DNA of 64,000 nt, taken from positions 50,113,230 through 50,177,229 of the forward strand of contig JACMZG010001908.1 in NCBI GenBank assembly GCA_018340805.1. Direction: 5' to 3'. The position numbers and the translations under genes are program-made. The stretch is from Microvelia longipes (taxonomy: Eukaryota > Arthropoda > Insecta > Hemiptera > Veliidae). Positions 37,292 to 46,467 of this stretch are shown piece by piece; within the stretch, counting starts at the first letter, position 1, and every line of letters begins with the position of its first letter. The notes beneath the pieces are model-generated. The model ran no database searches. It had not been told where the DNA came from and was given only the letters and a program-made list of their open reading frames with translations.

Positions 37292-38068
37292 CAATTTGTT
37301 ATTTTGTCTTTTGGTATTATTAAAACAACAAAATAATTCCAAGCGAAACGTCTGTTGATGTAAATTAAACATTTTAATTTTATTTTAATTGGACTGCAGT
37401 CTTCATTATTTTTCTAGAATTCAATTCTTAACTGTCGAATAATTAATATGTCAACGAAATTATTCTTTCACGGAGGTCCGCAACCCTTGCAAATTTTCCT
37501 TCAAAATGCGTGCTTTTTTGCTCAAGAATCTATTTCATTAAGTTTTAGATTCATTATGGCTTTCCCCTTTCTTGTTTCTGTTTTTTTTTTTAAGAAAATT
37601 CACATTTTAAGTGAATTTTTAAAGAAAAAATGAGCTTATGAGATTGGGATCATGGAGTGGGGGGATGTAGATTTATTGGAACTGCACTACACTGTGTTTC
37701 GTAACGAATCTCGGACAAGAAAGATCTAAGAAGAATCTGACTCTAAAGTATACTCGTTTACTTCTCCTAAATGACCGAGTAAAAGAGTAAAATAATGTTC
37801 TAGCGGAAAATCACTCTTATGACATATGACAACAATAATTTATGAGTTATCAATGTATTTTATCAAAATTTAATAATTTTATAATTCTATTCACTCTATT
37901 CTAAATGAATAAAACAAAATATAAGTGGTAATTTTTGTGTTTTAAAACGTATTGTACTCATAATAAACTATCAGTGATACATTTTCAAGTGTTTGTCGTT
38001 CCCCATACTTTTTGTTCAAATTATAAGATTATTTCGTGGAGTTTGAGCAAATAGTTGTTGTTTTATGA
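37292..38068. other. AT-rich stretch with a small dispersed repeat
   Basis: 37612-37660 (AGCTTATGAGATTGGGATCATGG) recurs near 43405-43445 and 61887-61915. No gene recognised. Confidence 0.35.
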
Positions 38069-38102
38069 ATATGCATGATTTTTAATAAAAAATCATGCAT
38101 AT
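38069..38102. repeat. 34-bp perfect palindrome at the edge of R1
   Basis: 15-bp arms (ATATGCATGATTTTT and complement) around AATA, directly preceding an R1 copy. Confidence 0.9.
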
Positions 38103-38645
38103 ATTTTTTTTATGACGTCATTAACCCGCAATAATGACTCAGCAAAAATTATAAAACGCGGAAGAATGTTGCGATAAATTTGAGATTTAGCACGCATGTA
38201 GCCATGTATAAGACAAACATATGTGCTAAGCTGTATCTCATTATCTTCATTAGTTCAATTTTTATCGAATTACTTGAATGCGTTTTTTAAGAAATTGTAA
38301 AAAATCGGAAAATTATCGAATTGACAACAACTTTACGCAATAAATAAGTACACTAAGTACCTTTCGTTTCAATATGAAAAGTATATCCTTGATTTTTATA
38401 GGATCGTAAATGTTAAGCAGCATGGTGCGTGTTCAGTTCTTGTATGGGTGACTCCTGAGAATGAAACGGACGCCTTTGCTATCTAAAGACGAGCGAAGTG
38501 ACTCCGAAGACGTGTTGGAGTATAAATTTAACGATATGTATAGTCTGAAGACGATTGAAGCGAGTCCGAAGTAGGGAGGATGAGCGTAGCGAATCCGATG
38601 TGACTAGGAAAAGTTCCGAGTTACCCTGTACCCCATTTTTATCTA
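38100..38645 (+). repeat. R1 repeat with 5S-like SINE module (copy B)
   Basis: Starts at ATGACGTCATTAACCCGCAA. A 5S-like box at 38412-38470 (GTTAAGCAGCATGG, TATGGGTGACTCCTG). Modules AAAGACGAGCGAAGTGACTC, GACGATTGAAGCGAGTCCGA and GATGAGCGTAGCGAATCCGA, then AAAAGTTCCGAGTTACCCTG. Three modules here versus two or three in copy A. Confidence 0.65.
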
Positions 38646-38649
38646 TTTT

Positions 38650-39011
38650 TGTTTTTAGACAAGATTAGAAACTTAACGGGATAGTGTCCCCATTGTTCTC
38701 ATAAAATTTGCCTTCAAGCCTTGCCTTTAGTTAAATTATATTATCTCAAGCACTGACCATCAAAATAATATTACTCACTATGACCGATAGATAATTTCTC
38801 GTATTTAGATGATAAATGTAAATAAGGTTTAGATAAAAACTCTTAAATTAGAAAATAAAGTAAACAGTAGTTGCATCTAATCTAACCCTACGAGATTAGA
38901 AATGTTTACGAGGTTCAGAGTTCGACCTCATTTCTTGGGTATTCCGCTCGCCAAATCTAACGGCTGGGGCGATATCTAGTAGAAACTTTAGGAAGAAGTA
39001 GGAACGGGATG
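38650..39011. other. Stretch without a recognised gene
   Basis: A mildly GC-rich patch at 38885-38990 has no coding support. Confidence 0.35.
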
Positions 39012-39019
39012 ATTTACGG

Positions 39020-39374
39020 CAGTGGCGTAGCCAGGGGGGGGTGAGGGGGCTTCAGCCCCCCCGAAATTTTTACATAACCTAAACCCGCAATAAATGTGTG
39101 AAAAAAATAAAACCTAAAAAAAATATATAAAAATAATAAATTACATAACATATATTTTTTAACAATGAACTTATAATATTAATATCATAATATAAAAAAT
39201 ATACCATGAAAAATTAAAGGTATAAAAATAATTTGAAAATAATTGAACAATATATATAATATATAATTAAATATATATATATATAAATAATATAATATAT
39301 ATAATATATATAATATACTATAATATATATAATTATATATATAATATATATATATTATTTATTTATATTTATAT

Positions 39375-39454
<80 letters not shown>

Positions 39455-39494
39455 ATATTCAGCCCTCCGAAATTAAATCCTGGCTACGCCACTG
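39020..39494. mobile_element. hAT-1 non-autonomous element with 8-bp target duplication
   Basis: Inverted ends CAGTGGCGTAGCCAGG (39020-39035 and complement at 39479-39494) are flanked by the direct repeat ATTTACGG (39012-39019 and 39495-39502). An 8-bp duplication and a CAGTGGCGTA-type end are standard for hAT elements. The interior is GC-rich just inside the left end, then (TA)-rich, with no transposase. Confidence 0.93.
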
Positions 39495-39502
39495 ATTTAC
39501 GG

Positions 39503-40183
39503 GTTTTGGATTACCTATATTATGTTTATGATTTTATGTTTATTATAAAGCCGTTAACCAAATTCACTCACTGATATAAAAGAATTAGCGACTTCCAGAC
39601 AACTTAGAGACGTTTTTCATTTGAAAGATCTCGTAACAGGAAAATTGGGAGATTTAATAAAATTGTTCCTCCTAGACGGCAGAGAGAGAGGCCGATTTTT
39701 TAAATTTTTCCATCCCTACTAACGTAGGTTAATTGAAAGAGTATTGAATTCATCCTAATAATTGAAAATCCAGATTTCAACATGCTCACTTGTTCCAGGC
39801 ACAATCCCTTGTTGGTTTCTTACACTGTACTATCTGTGGAACTCTTGCTGTGTTCATGCTAGAGAGATGAAACATTACAAAATATAAGTACATGTATATA
39901 CTACTGTGCTATGCCAATATTTATATTGCCAAAATAAAACATAAGGTTTATTTGTACTGCCCTGCAGGTATTATTTTTAGAGAACACGGAACTATTTTTC
40001 TGACTGATTATAATACTTTACAATTCGAAAATGTTAAAATTTGATGCATGGGCGTAACTACATCATTGGAGGCCCCCCACAAGATTTTTTCAGGGAGCTT
40101 TGAATGACTATCTAAAATGTAGTTTAGTGTTGATTTAGCAAGAGCGAGCATAGTTTTGAACAACCTGTAGAATAAAAAACATG
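39503..40183. other. Stretch without a recognised gene
   Basis: GGGCGTAACTAC with GGAGGCCCCCCAC at 40049-40079 looks like a decayed hAT-type end. No gene. Confidence 0.35.
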
Positions 40184-40215
40184 CGCCCCACATGCGGTGG
40201 TCCGCATGTGGGGCG
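40184..40215. repeat. Perfect GC-rich hairpin (14-bp arms)
   Basis: CGCCCCACATGCGG and its complement around TGGT. Its right half continues into sequence shared with the next MITE (GTGTGTTTCTGTCCTTAACA versus GCGTGTTTCCGTGCCTAACA). Confidence 0.9.
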
Positions 40216-40323
40216 AATTTCCTTTGGATGTGTGTTTCTGTCCTTAACAACAATCCTTGTTGGAATAATATTTTTTATAGTTTTTTTATATTATATAAGC
40301 TTATAACTACAAAATTAATAATT

Positions 40324-40518
40324 CTGGCGCGGTGGTCTGCTGTCGGGCAAATTTAATTTAGAATGCGTGTTTCCGTGCCTAACAACCCATTTCTTGCTTA
40401 GGGTTCCGGTTCATGCTTTAGAACCTAAGCAGTTACTCAATTGTCAAGCACTGCTCGTAACTCATTTTGTCTGTATTTTTCAAAGGAAATGCGCCCGACA
40501 TGCGGACAACCGCGCCAG
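40324..40518. mobile_element. M5 MITE (195 bp)
   Basis: Inverted ends CTGGCGCGGTGGTCTGC and the complement of GCGGACAACCGCGCCAG (~30 bp including GTCGGGC). A half-copy lies next to it at 40195-40260. Target duplication not resolved. Confidence 0.6.
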
Positions 40519-40559
40519 TATTTTTCTCACTTAGAGTGGTCGTATCGACTTTGGACCGG

Positions 40560-40725
40560 TTTCATTCGATTCAGCGCCTCCAAAAAAGAAATGAAGACGT
40601 ATTTGTAGTATAAATTTAGCGACTTGAATAATCGCCAAATTTAAATTAAATATTCGAAGCGAATCCGATATGATGAGGAAAAGTCCCGAGGTACCCTGTA
40701 CACGATTTTTTAATTTTAATTTGAT
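40560..40725 (+). repeat. 5S-SINE 3' fragment (copy S5)
   Basis: Ends AATCCGATATGATGAGGAAA then AGTCCCGAGGTACCCTGTAC. The 5S-like box is not recognisable. It lies just downstream of the secreted-peptide gene's stop (opposite strand). Confidence 0.5.
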
Positions 40726-40857
40726 ATTTTTGAATAATACACACAGTACCTACAGTATAACTGTAATATATTAAAACATTATACATAGAGAATTTTAAAC
40801 AAATCGGTTTCCTTGTTTCTACATCCTTTAGTGGAGTTTGCCTCCCGAAAGCTTCTC

Positions 40858-41022
40858 CTACCCTGAAAACATAGATGTCATACCGGTGAGTTTTTTAACC
40901 ACACCCATTCCGGGTTGTTGGTCACCCATTCCTGGTGATCCCACTGGTGATCCAAAAGATTCTAAATTATCTGAAGCAGGTCCAGCATTGTCTTTTCCGT
41001 CATCATTCGGCTCACATGAAAT
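40858..41022 (-). CDS. Secreted peptide gene, second (last) exon, unrecognised family
   Basis: Read on the minus strand from an acceptor TTCTATTTTAG (AG at 41024-41023), this exon encodes 54 residues and ends at TAG (40860-40858). It starts ISCEPNDDGKDNAGPASDN: acidic, with the only cysteine of the exon. It continues with a Gly/Pro/Met-rich part (FGSPVGSPGMGDQQPGMG) and a basic/hydrophobic end (VVKKLTGMTSMFSG). Frame and phase (0) fit exon 1 at 43026-43079, giving a predicted 72-residue precursor. No cysteine framework, amidation site or known peptide family is recognised. An ATTAAA-type polyadenylation hexamer occurs on the minus strand at about 40713-40723. The plus strand is also open here, but that frame ends exactly at the acceptor. 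The gene model is an inference without transcript support. Confidence 0.6.
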   Translation of the reverse strand: MSCEPNDDGKDNAGPASDNLESFGSPVGSPGMGDQQPGMGVVKKLTGMTSMFSG

Positions 41023-41024
41023 CT

Positions 41025-41112
41025 AAAATAGAATTGACGTTAAATAAAATAGAATTAACGTTAAATAAAATAAAATTGACGTTAATTAAAATAGAATTAA
41101 CGATAAATAAAA
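41025..41112 (-). repeat. 21-bp tandem repeat at the 3' splice site, ~4 units
   Basis: Minus-strand units TTCTATTTTATTTAACGTCAA (one base over twenty; variable) repeat four times and end in the acceptor, so polypyrimidine-like and branch-site-like sequence is reiterated. On the plus strand the same array reads as a heptad-like KIELTLN repeat, which I take as coincidental. Confidence 0.85.
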
Positions 41113-41179
41113 TTATATCATCACTGCAGAATCATTTAAGACGCCTCATGAATTCATTATTAAACAAAAGAGAAATTAT

Positions 41180-41315
41180 TATTCCTGAAGAAACATCTCA
41201 TTAGTTGCTTATTGATAAATACCTACGTATACTCCTCTACAATCTTTTATATCCATTAAAGAAATATTTTTGTTGCCTTTTTATGTATCTATTTATTTAT
41301 ATGTATATATACATA

Positions 41316-41369
<54 letters not shown>

Positions 41370-42660
41370 CAAAAAATATATATACCTGTATATATTTTTG
41401 TTGCCTATTTATGTAATATACTAAGTACTTCTTAACAAAAAATGTCAACTGTCACCATCAGAAACATCTTATTAGTTAATTAATTATGGATATCCAACAA
41501 TTTCTTTTATATAATCTTTGTTGCCTCCATTAAAGACATCCTATTAGTTGTTTAGTTATGATATCCAACAATTCTTTTTTATAATCTTTTGCCTCCATTA
41601 AAGACATCCTATTAGTTGTTTAGTTATGGATATCCAACAATTTCTTTTATATAATCTTTGTTGCCTCCATTAAAGACATCCTATTAGTTGTTTAGTTATG
41701 GATATCCAACAATTTCTTTTATATAATCTTTGTTGCCTCCATTAAAGACATCTTATTAGTTGTTTAGTTATGGATCAATTTCTTTATATAGATCTTTGTT
41801 GGCCTCCATTAAAGACATCCTATTAGTTGTTTATTATGGATATCCAACAAATTTCTTTTATATAATCTTTGTTGCCTCCACTTGAGACATCTAATTTGTT
41901 GTTTAGTAAAGGATATCAAACAATCTCTTTTATATAATCTTTGTTGCCTCCACGTGAGACATCTAATTATTTGTTAATTTATGGATATCCTACGAACTCT
42001 ATAACAATAATCTTTCTTGCCTTTATTATAGAATCTTATAAGTTATTTAATTCTGGATATCCAACAAAATGTTTTACCAAAATCTAAGCTATCACCATTA
42101 GAGACATATATTTAGTTGCATGGTCAGGGAAATATTCTTTGTTGCTAATTTATGGATATGCTAAGCACTCCTATACAATAAATATAGTTATAATCATAAG
42201 AAACATCTTATTTCTTGCTTAATTATTGATAACTTACGAACTCAATTATCTTAGTTTTCTTTATTAGGGACATTTCATCATTAATAATTATTATTATTAA
42301 AGAAACTATTTTACAATTATCTTAGTTTTCTTATTAGGGACATTTCATCATTAATAATTATTAATATTGAGAAACTATTTTACAATTATCTAGTTGTCTT
42401 ATTAGGGACATTTCATCATTAATAATTATTAATATTAAAGAAACTATTTTACAATTATCTTAGTTGTCTCCATTAGGGACATTTAAATAATTGTTTAATT
42501 ATGGATATCAAAGAAGCTATTTTTAAATTATCTTATTTTTCTCTATTAGAGACATTTTATTAGATTTTTTTTGGAAATACCAAGTACGGCATTACAGATA
42601 TCTTAGTTTTTTCCAATAAGTATTAGTTGCTATATTATGAAATATACTAAATACTCCATA
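41180..42660. repeat. ~72-75-bp minisatellite, about 18-20 units, decaying at both ends
   Basis: Core TTAGTTATGGATATCCAACA with CTTTGTTGCCTCCATTAAAG. Units at 41450-41900 are nearly identical; units further out are diverged. A secondary ~70-bp expansion (TTACAATTATCTTAGTTTTC, ACATTTCATCATTAATAATT) lies at 42240-42480. A (TA)n tract at 41305-41372 interrupts the array. Confidence 0.9.
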
Positions 42661-42704
42661 ACAGTAGTCTTAGTTTTATGTATTAGAGACAGCTAATTTT
42701 AGGA

Positions 42705-42730
42705 GGGTACATGATACATCTCATGTACCC
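42705..42730. repeat. Perfect hairpin GGGTACATGA / TCATGTACCC
   Basis: 10-bp arms around TACATC, just outside the minisatellite within the same intron. Confidence 0.9.
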
Positions 42731-43025
42731 TTTATCTTCTGATACGTAAAATACGTTGGCGTTAAAATTCGTAAATACTTAATTCTACGTTAATATACGT
42801 TTTTGGTCTAAAAAAAATGTCGAAATTGTTGAGGGTCGGAGCTCTTAAATGAGACCACGTAAAATATTGTATGCAATTATGCATGAAAGGAAAGATTACT
42901 AACACGTATACACAGACATACGCATAGCACTGCTGCATTACTCAGCAGCGCCTCGGCCATCAAATTATAAAACTAGTCAGTAATATTTCATTTCTCTGCG
43001 TGGCTAGACAAATAACTATTCTTAC

Positions 43026-43079
43026 CTCGACTATCATGCAGACTGTTAAAGCTATCAGCAAAAAAGTGATTTTCATCAT
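43026..43079 (-). CDS. Secreted peptide gene, first exon (signal peptide)
   Basis: Minus-strand ATGATG at 43079-43074 opens an 18-codon exon encoding MMKITFLLIALTVCMIVE: a short basic start and a hydrophobic core, as in a secretory signal peptide. It ends at GAG|GTAAGA (donor at 43025). Cleavage would fall at or shortly after the exon junction. A TATA box lies 72-82 bp upstream. Exon 2 at 40858-41022 continues in phase 0. The combination of TATA box, signal peptide, consensus donor and in-frame downstream exon is stronger than any single part. The function of the mature ~50-residue peptide is unknown. Confidence 0.65.
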
Positions 43080-43150
43080 GTCGGTTGTTTGGATGACTCT
43101 CACTGGTGAAGAAAGCACTGTATGAAGTAATATCCGTTACATTTATAAAA

Positions 43151-43161
43151 CTCTATATATA
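43151..43161 (-). promoter_or_regulatory. TATA box of the secreted-peptide gene
   Basis: Minus strand TATATATAGAG, 72-82 bp before the ATG. A start site about 30 bp downstream would leave a 5' UTR of about 45 nt. Confidence 0.55.
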
Positions 43162-43464
43162 CCCGAAAATAAATTTATGAAGCCATAAAATTTTATCTCA
43201 CAAATATTCTTACTATGGATTTATTAAATGATTTTTACTGCATAAGTTAACGTTTCAAAAATCTAAATTTTATGATCAATTCATAAAGTTCGTAAAAGGT
43301 ATTAAAGAACATAATACGTGTCTTAATAATAAATCTATGCTGGTTGTTAAAATTAAAATGCGTCATTATAACATTTATGGGTTTCTAGCGAATTTTCAAA
43401 GAAACAATTAGCCTATGACATTGGAGTCATGGAAAAGGGGGAATGGGGGGAGGACTTTTTTTAT
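43162..43464. other. AT-rich upstream region
   Basis: Promoter-distal sequence of the secreted-peptide gene. A small dispersed repeat lies at 43405-43445. Confidence 0.35.
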
Positions 43465-43800
43465 GGGGGGTCTCAATTAGGGGATAAGGGTTCTTTACTG
43501 ACCCCACGAACGTTGTATGAAGAAGAGAAATAGGAATTAACTCGGGGTCCCGGTGGTTTAATGGTTAGGACGTGCGCCCGCCGCCCAGATAGTCCGGATT
43601 GGATTCCGGTTGGGGCCTCTTGGAATTTCATACGATGGATGGAACTCCTTCCACCTGTCATCCTTCGAAAGGGCCGTTAAGCTGGTGGTTCCGAGCCTGT
43701 GCGATGTCAGGTACTAGTAAAAGATCCCTAACCCTAAATGCACTTAGGTTTAGGCAAAATTTATAGGACCCTCAATAGTAGCTTACTAAATAAATATACA
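43465..43800 (+). repeat. tRNA-derived SINE, copy 1
   Basis: 43546-43618 is a tRNA-like head: acceptor GGTCCCG/GGGGCC, A box TGGTTTAATGGTTAGGAC, B box near GGATTGGATTCC. It is followed by a body shared with 47570-47862 (GTTAAGCTGGTGGTTCCGAG, CTGTGCGATGTCAGGTACT, AAAAGATCCCTAA). About 75 bp upstream of the head is also shared (CGAACGTTGTATGARGAAGA), so the unit begins before the tRNA part. The anticodon stem does not pair, so it is not a functional tRNA. Confidence 0.8.
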
Positions 43801-43914
43801 TGTACTTAACAAATATACAATAAATCAAACTCGACTTACTGACTGTACCATCTTTAAGAAGAAATAAAACTAAACAAGTTTTCGTCTCTCCACTCATTAT
43901 TATTACTAGAACAA

Positions 43915-43965
43915 AGCCGACTTTCAACCATTAACGGTCATCATCAGTGCCGGAGATTATTAAAA
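43915..43965 (-). ncRNA. Hammerhead-like motif (GCCGGC family, variant)
   Basis: Minus strand CTGATGA (43941-43947), extra T, GACC...GGTT stem, GAAA (43922-43925), then AGTCGGCT with a U. The same order as at 8.6 and 49.3 kb, with changes that keep stem II pairing (GACC/GGTT). Confidence 0.4.
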
Positions 43966-43994
43966 AAGTAGATCAGTAGTCTACCAGTGAGTCT

Positions 43995-44314
43995 AATGGT
44001 ACAAACTTGACAACCATCTTTGTTTGTTTTAAGAAATTTGAAAACATAAAGAACAATTTGACAGACTTTGAGACCAATGAAGACGTCCATGACTATAATA
44101 CGAGATCTAAGAACGACCTGACAATGAAACAGCACAGGACTAACCGATACCAGAGTAGCCAACGGTACAGCTCTATTCAATTATATAACTGTTTGCCTAA
44201 ATATTTAAAAAGTATAGAAGACTGTAAAGATTCTCAACAAAATGCAGGCAAATTCTAGTGGATAAGCCGATTTATAAATTAAAAGAATTTTTAGCCAAAA
44301 ATTATTTTGACTAA
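43995..44314 (+). pseudogene. Non-LTR retrotransposon (LINE) reverse transcriptase C-terminal fragment
   Basis: The frame 44007-44258 contains HDYNTRSKNDL, RYQSSQRYSSIQLYNCLPKY and LKSIED, the conserved tail after the RT domain of Jockey/RTE/CR1-type LINEs (NTR...N.LP...K). A one-base shift at about 44256 continues as KPIYKLKEFL to a stop at 44312-44314. Catalytic RT motifs are absent, so this is a 5'-truncated copy, as usual for LINEs. Confidence 0.7.
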
Positions 44315-44499
44315 CTGATTTATTTATTAGGTACTTGTTAATTCTTTGAAATAAACATATTTGCTATTTTATTATGTCAGTGTATTTTGTTTGTGTTAGT
44401 TTCTATTATTTTAATTTATTTGTCTGTTCTTTTAATAATTTACAATTTTAACTTTTAATGTTATTTTTAATGGTGAACATATATACATATATTTACCCA

Positions 44500-44880
44500 T
44501 CTTAATCCGATCGCATAAATTTTTCCCGTTTTATGATTTTTTGAAATTTTTGCTGAACCATTAACCTGCAATAGGTTAATGACGTCATAAAAAATATTTT
44601 CTGAATAGCACTACAGCGAGACACTGAATTTTGGACAAAGTTTCAACTCTTTACCATAAAATACACTAGGAGCTACGATGATAACAGACGCACACAAACA
44701 CACACAGACATACAACTTTGCGAGAACCACTCAGGAGGTCTTAAAAACACGTGAAACTGATAATTCCGGTGAGATCCCGGTTTCGGATTTTGTTTGCAAA
44801 AACAATACTTTTCCTATATACCAACGGTATAAATAAAAATTTATATCCGTAGGTAATTACTTTACCTACGGAAAAGTAAA
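44500..44880 (-). repeat. R1 repeat, 5' part (copy D)
   Basis: The complement matches copies A and C from ACCGTTGGTATATAGGAAAA through AAACTTTGTCCAAAATTC to GACGTCATTAACCTATTGC. The 5S-like part is absent. A hairpin of 11-bp arms (TCCGTAGGTAA) at 44846-44872 marks the start. Confidence 0.65.
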
Positions 44881-44959
44881 AATTTGACGATTAAGTTATT
44901 TGATTATTACGCCACTTAGTACGGTCAGATAGAACTGAAATTGTTCTCTTTCGTTTCAG

Positions 44960-45097
44960 AATGCCACAAAAACCACTTTGATGTCCAATTTTGTATTGTC
45001 TGTCTGGGACATTGAACTAACCAAGGTGGAACAAAAGATAGAGGCTCCATTCATTATTACCTCCCCTCCCTCTAGCACTATTGAACCTAACGGATAA
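44960..45097 (+). CDS. Candidate terminal exon, unrecognised
   Basis: A strong acceptor (TTGTTCTCTTTCGTTTCAG, AG at 44958-44959) is followed by 46 open codons ending at TAA (45095-45097). The predicted residues include TTLMSNFVLSVWDIELTKVE and IITSPPSSTIEPNG. The stop lies inside the left arm of the (TA)n fold-back element that follows. No upstream exon was found and a transposon origin cannot be excluded; the acceptor plus openness in a GC-richer patch is the only support. Confidence 0.25.
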   Translation, partial: NATKTTLMSNFVLSVWDIELTKVEQKIEAPFIITSPPSSTIEPNG

Positions 45098-45117
45098 CGT
45101 TGACATCATATATACAA

Positions 45118-45152
<35 letters not shown>

Positions 45153-45162
45153 CACGTTATAT

Positions 45163-45256
<94 letters not shown>

Positions 45257-45286
45257 CTTGTATGTACGATGTCAACATTATCCGTT
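45089..45286. repeat. (TA)n array inside a 33-bp inverted repeat
   Basis: Arms 45089-45121 and 45254-45286 (AACGGATAAYGTTGACATC, then TACAAGTAT) are complementary with about three mismatches and enclose only TA repeats with phase switches. It behaves like a MITE whose core is a microsatellite. Target duplication unclear. Confidence 0.8.
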
Positions 45287-45289
45287 GTA

Positions 45290-45945
45290 TATACTATATA
45301 CGTAGTATGTATAAACGTTGTTGATAGAGAAATATATTTGGTGGCCAACAGAAATGGACCGTTTGAAAATTGTGCTTTCTTAGCTATGAATAGTTACGTT
45401 TACCTTACTCGCAAGTTAAACAAAGAATCAAAACGCGTAGAGATTTAACTGCTGACTACAATACCCGTTACTCTGGCTGCCGAGGCGAGGCAGAGGAAAT
45501 TGACATCCAAGCCTTGTAATAAAACACAGACAATAATTACACTAGTTAACAAAGAAACATTACTCACCCACACAGGTTTCACTTATCTACCGCTATCATC
45601 TCAACTTAGTAACAACTATCCTTGCTTCGGTTTACTTCAGAATATTAGGCTTATAAATAATTTTATATTTAACTTTTTACCTAGACAATTCAAAATAAGT
45701 TAAATTTCTATGATAGGAGATGGAAGGAATGTAATACCTTAAAATTAAACTTACACTTTTTTCCGTGGATCTTAAAAATTAAAATAAATGGTGTCGCATT
45801 GCATCGGATTATGTAATTTAATTCTACAGATTTTTGCGAAACATGAATGGTTGACACAATAGAGACGCCATAAAGCTGTGGCGTGTAGAGAAGTGCAAAA
45901 GCATTTAATCCGAACACTTTGGCATTTAGTTATAGGTACCACCCT
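45290..45945. other. Stretch without a recognised gene
   Basis: Plus-strand 45500-45703 is open, but neither splice sites nor a family support it. Confidence 0.3.
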
Positions 45946-45953
45946 CTTTGTCG

Positions 45954-46459
45954 CAAGGATCTTAAATAAAGAGGATGACGCACTAAGTCGATTTGCCATA
46001 CAAAAAAGTGACCCCATCTAAAACCAAAAAATAGAGAGAATTCAACACGAAACACAGGTCAAAAACCAACTGCACATGCTTAAAAATTCTTACAACAGCG
46101 CAGGTCTTAAATTTTAGAGGCAAACTTACCTGTCAATGGTTTCATATAGTTTATTGCTTGAGAAGATTATAACAAAACACGCTTAAGTTATCACTCACTG
46201 AAGTGGCAAAGTATAGTCAAAATTTAAAATTAAATAAGCAAAAATGACTTAATAATCACCACAAATGTAGCAAGCACGAGAAGCACAGAAGAAAGTTTAG
46301 AAGCAAACTCGACAACCTTGCTACATAACCAGCATTTGGCGCCTTTTTTCATTATAACCAAGGGGAAGGTAAGTTTGCTCCTATTTCTCTATCTCATACA
46401 ACTTCCATGGGGTCAGAAATATATTCTTAATGCGTCATCCCCCTTATTCAAGATCCTTG
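45954..46459. mobile_element. hAT-2 non-autonomous element, complete, with 8-bp target duplication
   Basis: Inverted ends CAAGGATCTTAAATAAAGAG and the complement of CCCTTATTCAAGATCCTTG extend ~65 bp with mismatches (GATGACGCAYTAAG, TGACCCCAT). The direct repeat CTTTGTCG flanks it (45946-45953 and 46460-46467). Internal inverted pair GCAAACTTACC and GGTAAGTTTGC. No transposase. A second, 5'-truncated copy is at 23566-23907. Confidence 0.92.
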
Positions 46460-46467
46460 CTTTGTCG

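Larger units (their letters stand above)
41023..43025 (-). other. Intron of the secreted-peptide gene
   Basis: GTAAGA donor at 43025-43020 and TTTTAG acceptor ending at 41023. The ~2.0-kb intron is largely a minisatellite (41180-42660), a (TA)n tract and a 21-bp array at its 3' end. 42740-43020 is unique AT-rich sequence. Confidence 0.55.

Noticed and set aside
40838..41204. Plus-strand frames with a KIELTLN heptad-like repeat
   Set aside because: The heptads are a 21-bp tandem repeat and the upstream frame is antisense to the better-supported secreted-peptide exon, ending exactly at its acceptor.
45081..45348. Tyr/Ile-rich open frames in TA arrays (also at 15.5, 23.7, 28.9, 41.2, 47.8 and 62.0 kb)
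   Set aside because: Pure translation of (TA)n and (CA)n.
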